NCBI RefSeq assembly: GCF_000718785.1
Contig: NZ_JOCA01000028.1
Coordinates: 37,746 to 101,745 of the forward strand
Direction: 5' to 3'
Length of the DNA: 64,000 nt
Source: Streptomyces sp. NRRL WC-3626
GTDB taxonomy: Bacteria > Actinomycetota > Actinomycetes > Streptomycetales > Streptomycetaceae
Below, piece by piece: positions 61,422 through 64,000 of the stretch. The notes beneath the pieces are model-generated. The model was not told where the DNA came from. It ran no database searches and saw nothing but the letters and a program-made list of their open reading frames with translations. Position 1 is the first letter of the stretch; each line of letters starts with the position of its first letter. The translations under genes were made by a program, and so were the position numbers.

Positions 61422-63868
61422 ACCGGTCCGGCCACCACCCACACCGTCTTCGGCAGGGACACGCCCGAGCCGTCGCGGCGCGGGTCGGGCTCCGGGAGGC
61501 CCACCGCCGTGCCGTTCTTCTGCGCGGCACGGGCCGGGACCGGGCCCGTCCAGGCGAAGGCCAGACAGTCCTCGCCCTTCAGGAACCGCTGGCAGCGCAC
61601 GCCGCCGGTGGCCCGGCCCTTGCGCGGATACTGGTCGAACGGGGTCAGCTTGGCCGTCGTCTGCACCGAGTCGTCCAGCGTGCCGCGCGAGCCCGCGACC
61701 GTGAACACCACCGCGTCCGCGGCCGGATCGACCGCGGTGAACGAGATGACCTTCGCTCCGTCGGTCAGCTTGATGCCCGTCATACCGCCCGCCGGACGGC
61801 CCTGTGGGCGGACCTGCGCGGCCGGATAGCGCAGCAGCTGTGCGTCGTCGCTGATGAAGACGAGGTCCTCCTCGCCCGTGCGCAGCTCGATCGCCCCGAT
61901 GATCCGGTCGCCCTCCTTGAGCGTGATGACCTCCAGCTCCTCCTTGCTGGAGGGGTAGTCGGGCACCACCCGCTTGACGACACCCTGTTCCGTGCCGAGC
62001 GCCAGGCCGGGGGACGACTCGTCGAGCGTGGTCAGGCACACCACCTGTTCGTCGTCCTCCAGGGACACGAACTCGGCCAGCGGCGCCCCGCCCGACAAGT
62101 TCGGCGTCGGCATCGCCTCCGGCAGCTGCGGCAGGTCCACGACGTTCAGCCGGAGCAGACGGCCGGCCGAGGTGACGACGCCGACCTCGCCACGGGCCGT
62201 CGCCGGCACGGCGGAGACGATGACGTCGTGCTTGACCCGCTTGCCGTCGTCGGCGAGCGGCCCGTTGTCCGCCGTACGGGCCAGCAGACCCGTGGACGAC
62301 AGCAGCACGCGGCACGGGTCGTCCGCCACCTGCAGCGGTACGACGGCGGCCGGGGCACCGCCCGACTCCAGCAGCAGCGTACGGCGGTCGTTGCCGAACT
62401 TCTTGGCCACGGCGGCCAGTTCCGTGGAGACCAGCTTGCGCAGCTCGGCGTCCGAGTCGAGGATCCGGGTCAGCTCCTCGATCTCCGTGTTCAGCCGGTC
62501 CTTCTCGGACTCCAGCTCGATACGGTCGTACTTGGTGAGGCGGCGCAGGGGCGTGTCCAGGATGTACTGGGTCTGGATGTCGCTCAGCGAGAACCGCTCG
62601 ATCAGGCGCTCCTTCGCCTGCGCGGAGTTCTCGCTGGAGCGGATCAGGCGGATGACCTCGTCGATGTCCACCAGGGCCGTGAGCAGGCCCTCGACCAGGT
62701 GGAGGCGGTCGCGCCGCTTGCTGCGGCGGAACTCCGAACGGCGTCGTACGACGTTGAAGCGGTGGTCGAGGTAGACCTCGAGGAGTTCCTTGAGGCCCAG
62801 GGTGAGCGGCTGGCCGTCCACCAGCGCCACGTTGTTGATGCCGAAGGACTCCTCCATCGGCGTCAGCTTGTACAGCTGCTCGAGGACCGCTTCCGGCACG
62901 AAGCCGTTCTTGATCTCGATGACCAGCCGCAGACCGTGCTCGCGGTCGGTGAGGTCCTTGACGTCGGCGATGCCCTGGAGCCTCTTCGAGCCGACCAGAT
63001 CCTTGATCTTGCCGATGACCTTCTCCGGGCCGACCGTGAACGGCAGCTCGGTGACGACGAGACCCTTGCGACGGGCCGTCACCTCCTCCACGGTGACCGT
63101 CGCGCGGATCTTGAACGTGCCGCGGCCCGTCTCGTACGCGTCCCGCACGCCGGACAGGCCGACGATCCGGCCGCCGGTGGGCAGGTCGGGGCCCGGGACG
63201 TGCTTCATCAGGGCTTCGAGGTCGGCGTTCGGATACCGGATCAGATGACGGGCGGCCGCGACGACCTCGCGCAGGTTGTGCGGCGGCATGTTGGTGGCCA
63301 TGCCGACGGCGATGCCCGACGCGCCGTTCACCAGGAGGTTCGGGAACGCGGCGGGCAGCGCGACCGGTTCCTGCTCCTGACCGTCGTAGTTGGGCGCGAA
63401 GTCGACCGTGTCCTCGTCGATGGACTCGGTCATCAGGCTGGTGGCCTCGGCCATCCGGCACTCGGTGTACCGCATGGCGGCGGGCGGGTCGTCGTTGCCC
63501 AGCGAGCCGAAGTTGCCGTGGCCGTCGACGAGGGGGACGCGCATCGAGAAGGGCTGGGCCATGCGGACCAGGGCGTCGTAGATCGACGCGTCGCCGTGGG
63601 GGTGCAGCTTGCCCATGACCTCGCCGACGACGCGGGCGCACTTCACGTAGCCGCGCTCGGGTCGCAGGCCCATCTCGTTCATCTGGTAGACGATGCGGCG
63701 GTGCACCGGCTTGAGGCCGTCGCGCGCGTCCGGCAGGGCGCGGGAGTAGATGACCGAGTACGCGTACTCGAGGAAGGAGCCCTGCATCTCGTCGACGACG
63801 TCGATGTCGAGGATCTTCTCCTCGTACGAGTCGTCGGGCGGCGGGGTCTTCGTGCTGCGGCGGGCCAT
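61418..63868 (-). CDS. parC: DNA topoisomerase IV subunit A (ParC)
   Basis: DNA-cutting subunit of topoisomerase IV, 816 aa from ATG 63868. The catalytic Tyr134 is in [12 protein letters not shown]. The winged-helix quinolone region is [19 protein letters not shown]. The C-terminal beta-pinwheel carries degenerate repeats. A GyrA box of the QRRGGKG type is not visible, which fits ParC rather than GyrA. Its ParE partner is encoded 8 kb upstream. The stop overlaps the CobW-type gene stop within one CTAG. An upstream region of 132 bp to the window edge should hold its promoter. Confidence 0.92.
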   Translation of the reverse strand: MARRSTKTPPPDDSYEEKILDIDVVDEMQGSFLEYAYSVIYSRALPDARDGLKPVHRRIVYQMNEMGLRPERGYVKCARVVGEVMGKLHPHGDASIYDALVRMAQPFSMRVPLVDGHGNFGSLGNDDPPAAMRYTECRMAEATSLMTESIDEDTVDFAPNYDGQEQEPVALPAAFPNLLVNGASGIAVGMATNMPPHNLREVVAAARHLIRYPNADLEALMKHVPGPDLPTGGRIVGLSGVRDAYETGRGTFKIRATVTVEEVTARRKGLVVTELPFTVGPEKVIGKIKDLVGSKRLQGIADVKDLTDREHGLRLVIEIKNGFVPEAVLEQLYKLTPMEESFGINNVALVDGQPLTLGLKELLEVYLDHRFNVVRRRSEFRRSKRRDRLHLVEGLLTALVDIDEVIRLIRSSENSAQAKERLIERFSLSDIQTQYILDTPLRRLTKYDRIELESEKDRLNTEIEELTRILDSDAELRKLVSTELAAVAKKFGNDRRTLLLESGGAPAAVVPLQVADDPCRVLLSSTGLLARTADNGPLADDGKRVKHDVIVSAVPATARGEVGVVTSAGRLLRLNVVDLPQLPEAMPTPNLSGGAPLAEFVSLEDDEQVVCLTTLDESSPGLALGTEQGVVKRVVPDYPSSKEELEVITLKEGDRIIGAIELRTGEEDLVFISDDAQLLRYPAAQVRPQGRPAGGMTGIKLTDGAKVISFTAVDPAADAVVFTVAGSRGTLDDSVQTTAKLTPFDQYPRKGRATGGVRCQRFLKGEDCLAFAWTGPVPARAAQKNGTAVGLPEPDPRRDGSGVSLPKTVWVVAGPV

Positions 63869-64000
63869 CGCTGCCGGCTCCTTGCTGAAGCGTGTGGACG
63901 GGATCTGACGCGGACCATTGTGGACTGTCGCACTGACAGGTGGGACCAGGACCTGGTTGTGGGGGTGCTGGGGTGGGAAGGGTACGGGGCGTTTTTCGGG
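63869..64000. other. parC upstream region to window edge
   Basis: Non-coding in all frames that can be judged. The parC ribosome site is probably the purine-rich AGGAGCC-type stretch (reverse strand) just before the ATG at 63868. Nothing else was recognised. Confidence 0.4.

Overview
The window is a stretch of a Streptomyces chromosome. The DNA is very GC-rich, GTG starts are common, and the gene order follows the segment of the S. coelicolor core chromosome that runs from the glutamate transporter gluA through miaB-miaA-dapF, rshA, hflX, dinG, lexA, nrdR-nrdJ, rnhB, recQ, whiH and hrdB to parE and parC. About 58 protein genes are supported. No rRNA, tRNA, CRISPR array, insertion sequence or prophage was seen.

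Layout. 1-5.4 kb: the glutamate import ATPase gluA (cut by the window edge), the divergent GluR-GluK-like two-component system, an orphan TAXI-type solute-binding protein, a MazG-like protein and a membrane protein. 5.9-14.1 kb: the tRNA A37 modification genes miaB and miaA, with three poorly characterised genes between them (an extradiol-dioxygenase-fold protein with no histidine, an MT0933-type antitoxin-like protein and a small acidic protein), then dapF and a RelA/SpoT homologue. 14.2-20.4 kb: an M1-type metallopeptidase, hflX, and two tandem paralogous lipoprotein serine proteases. 20.8-23.4 kb: a two-gene NIS siderophore locus whose synthetase carries an in-frame 3 x 48-bp repeat. 23.6-31.0 kb: DNA damage and nucleotide supply (DinG-type helicase, lexA with an SOS box, nrdR-nrdJ behind two NrdR-type boxes exactly 31 bp apart).

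31.1-46.4 kb: a TerD protein, a DUF4937-type protein, a histidine phosphatase, an ADP-ribosylglycohydrolase, an MFS exporter with a divergent TetR regulator and twin 20-bp operators, rnhB, two unknown proteins, a RecQ helicase fused to a phosphoribosyltransferase-like domain, a DUF4192 protein, an NrtR-like Nudix regulator and a fused ABC protein with degenerate ATPase motifs. 46.5-53.3 kb: the sporulation regulator whiH, the principal sigma factor hrdB behind a long promoter region, a trypsin-like protease, a small zinc-ribbon protein and parE. 53.4-64 kb: a DUF485/acetate-symporter pair, a convergent CitA/DcuS-type two-component system, a sucrase/ferredoxin-like protein with an iron box at its start codon, two small convergent genes, a CobW-type GTPase and parC.

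The genes serve several housekeeping and developmental systems: glutamate uptake, tRNA modification, SOS response and dNTP supply, chromosome decatenation (ParE/ParC), transcription (HrdB) and sporulation (WhiH). Convergent gene pairs are often separated by long perfect or near-perfect hairpins that look like two-way terminators. The most interesting points are the histidine-free LigB-like protein inside the mia cluster, the repeat-bearing NIS synthetase, the iron-box sucrase/ferredoxin gene, the orphan TAXI protein next to the glutamate sensor, and the hrdB upstream region with a 46-bp palindrome and a TTA-containing 31-codon reading frame.
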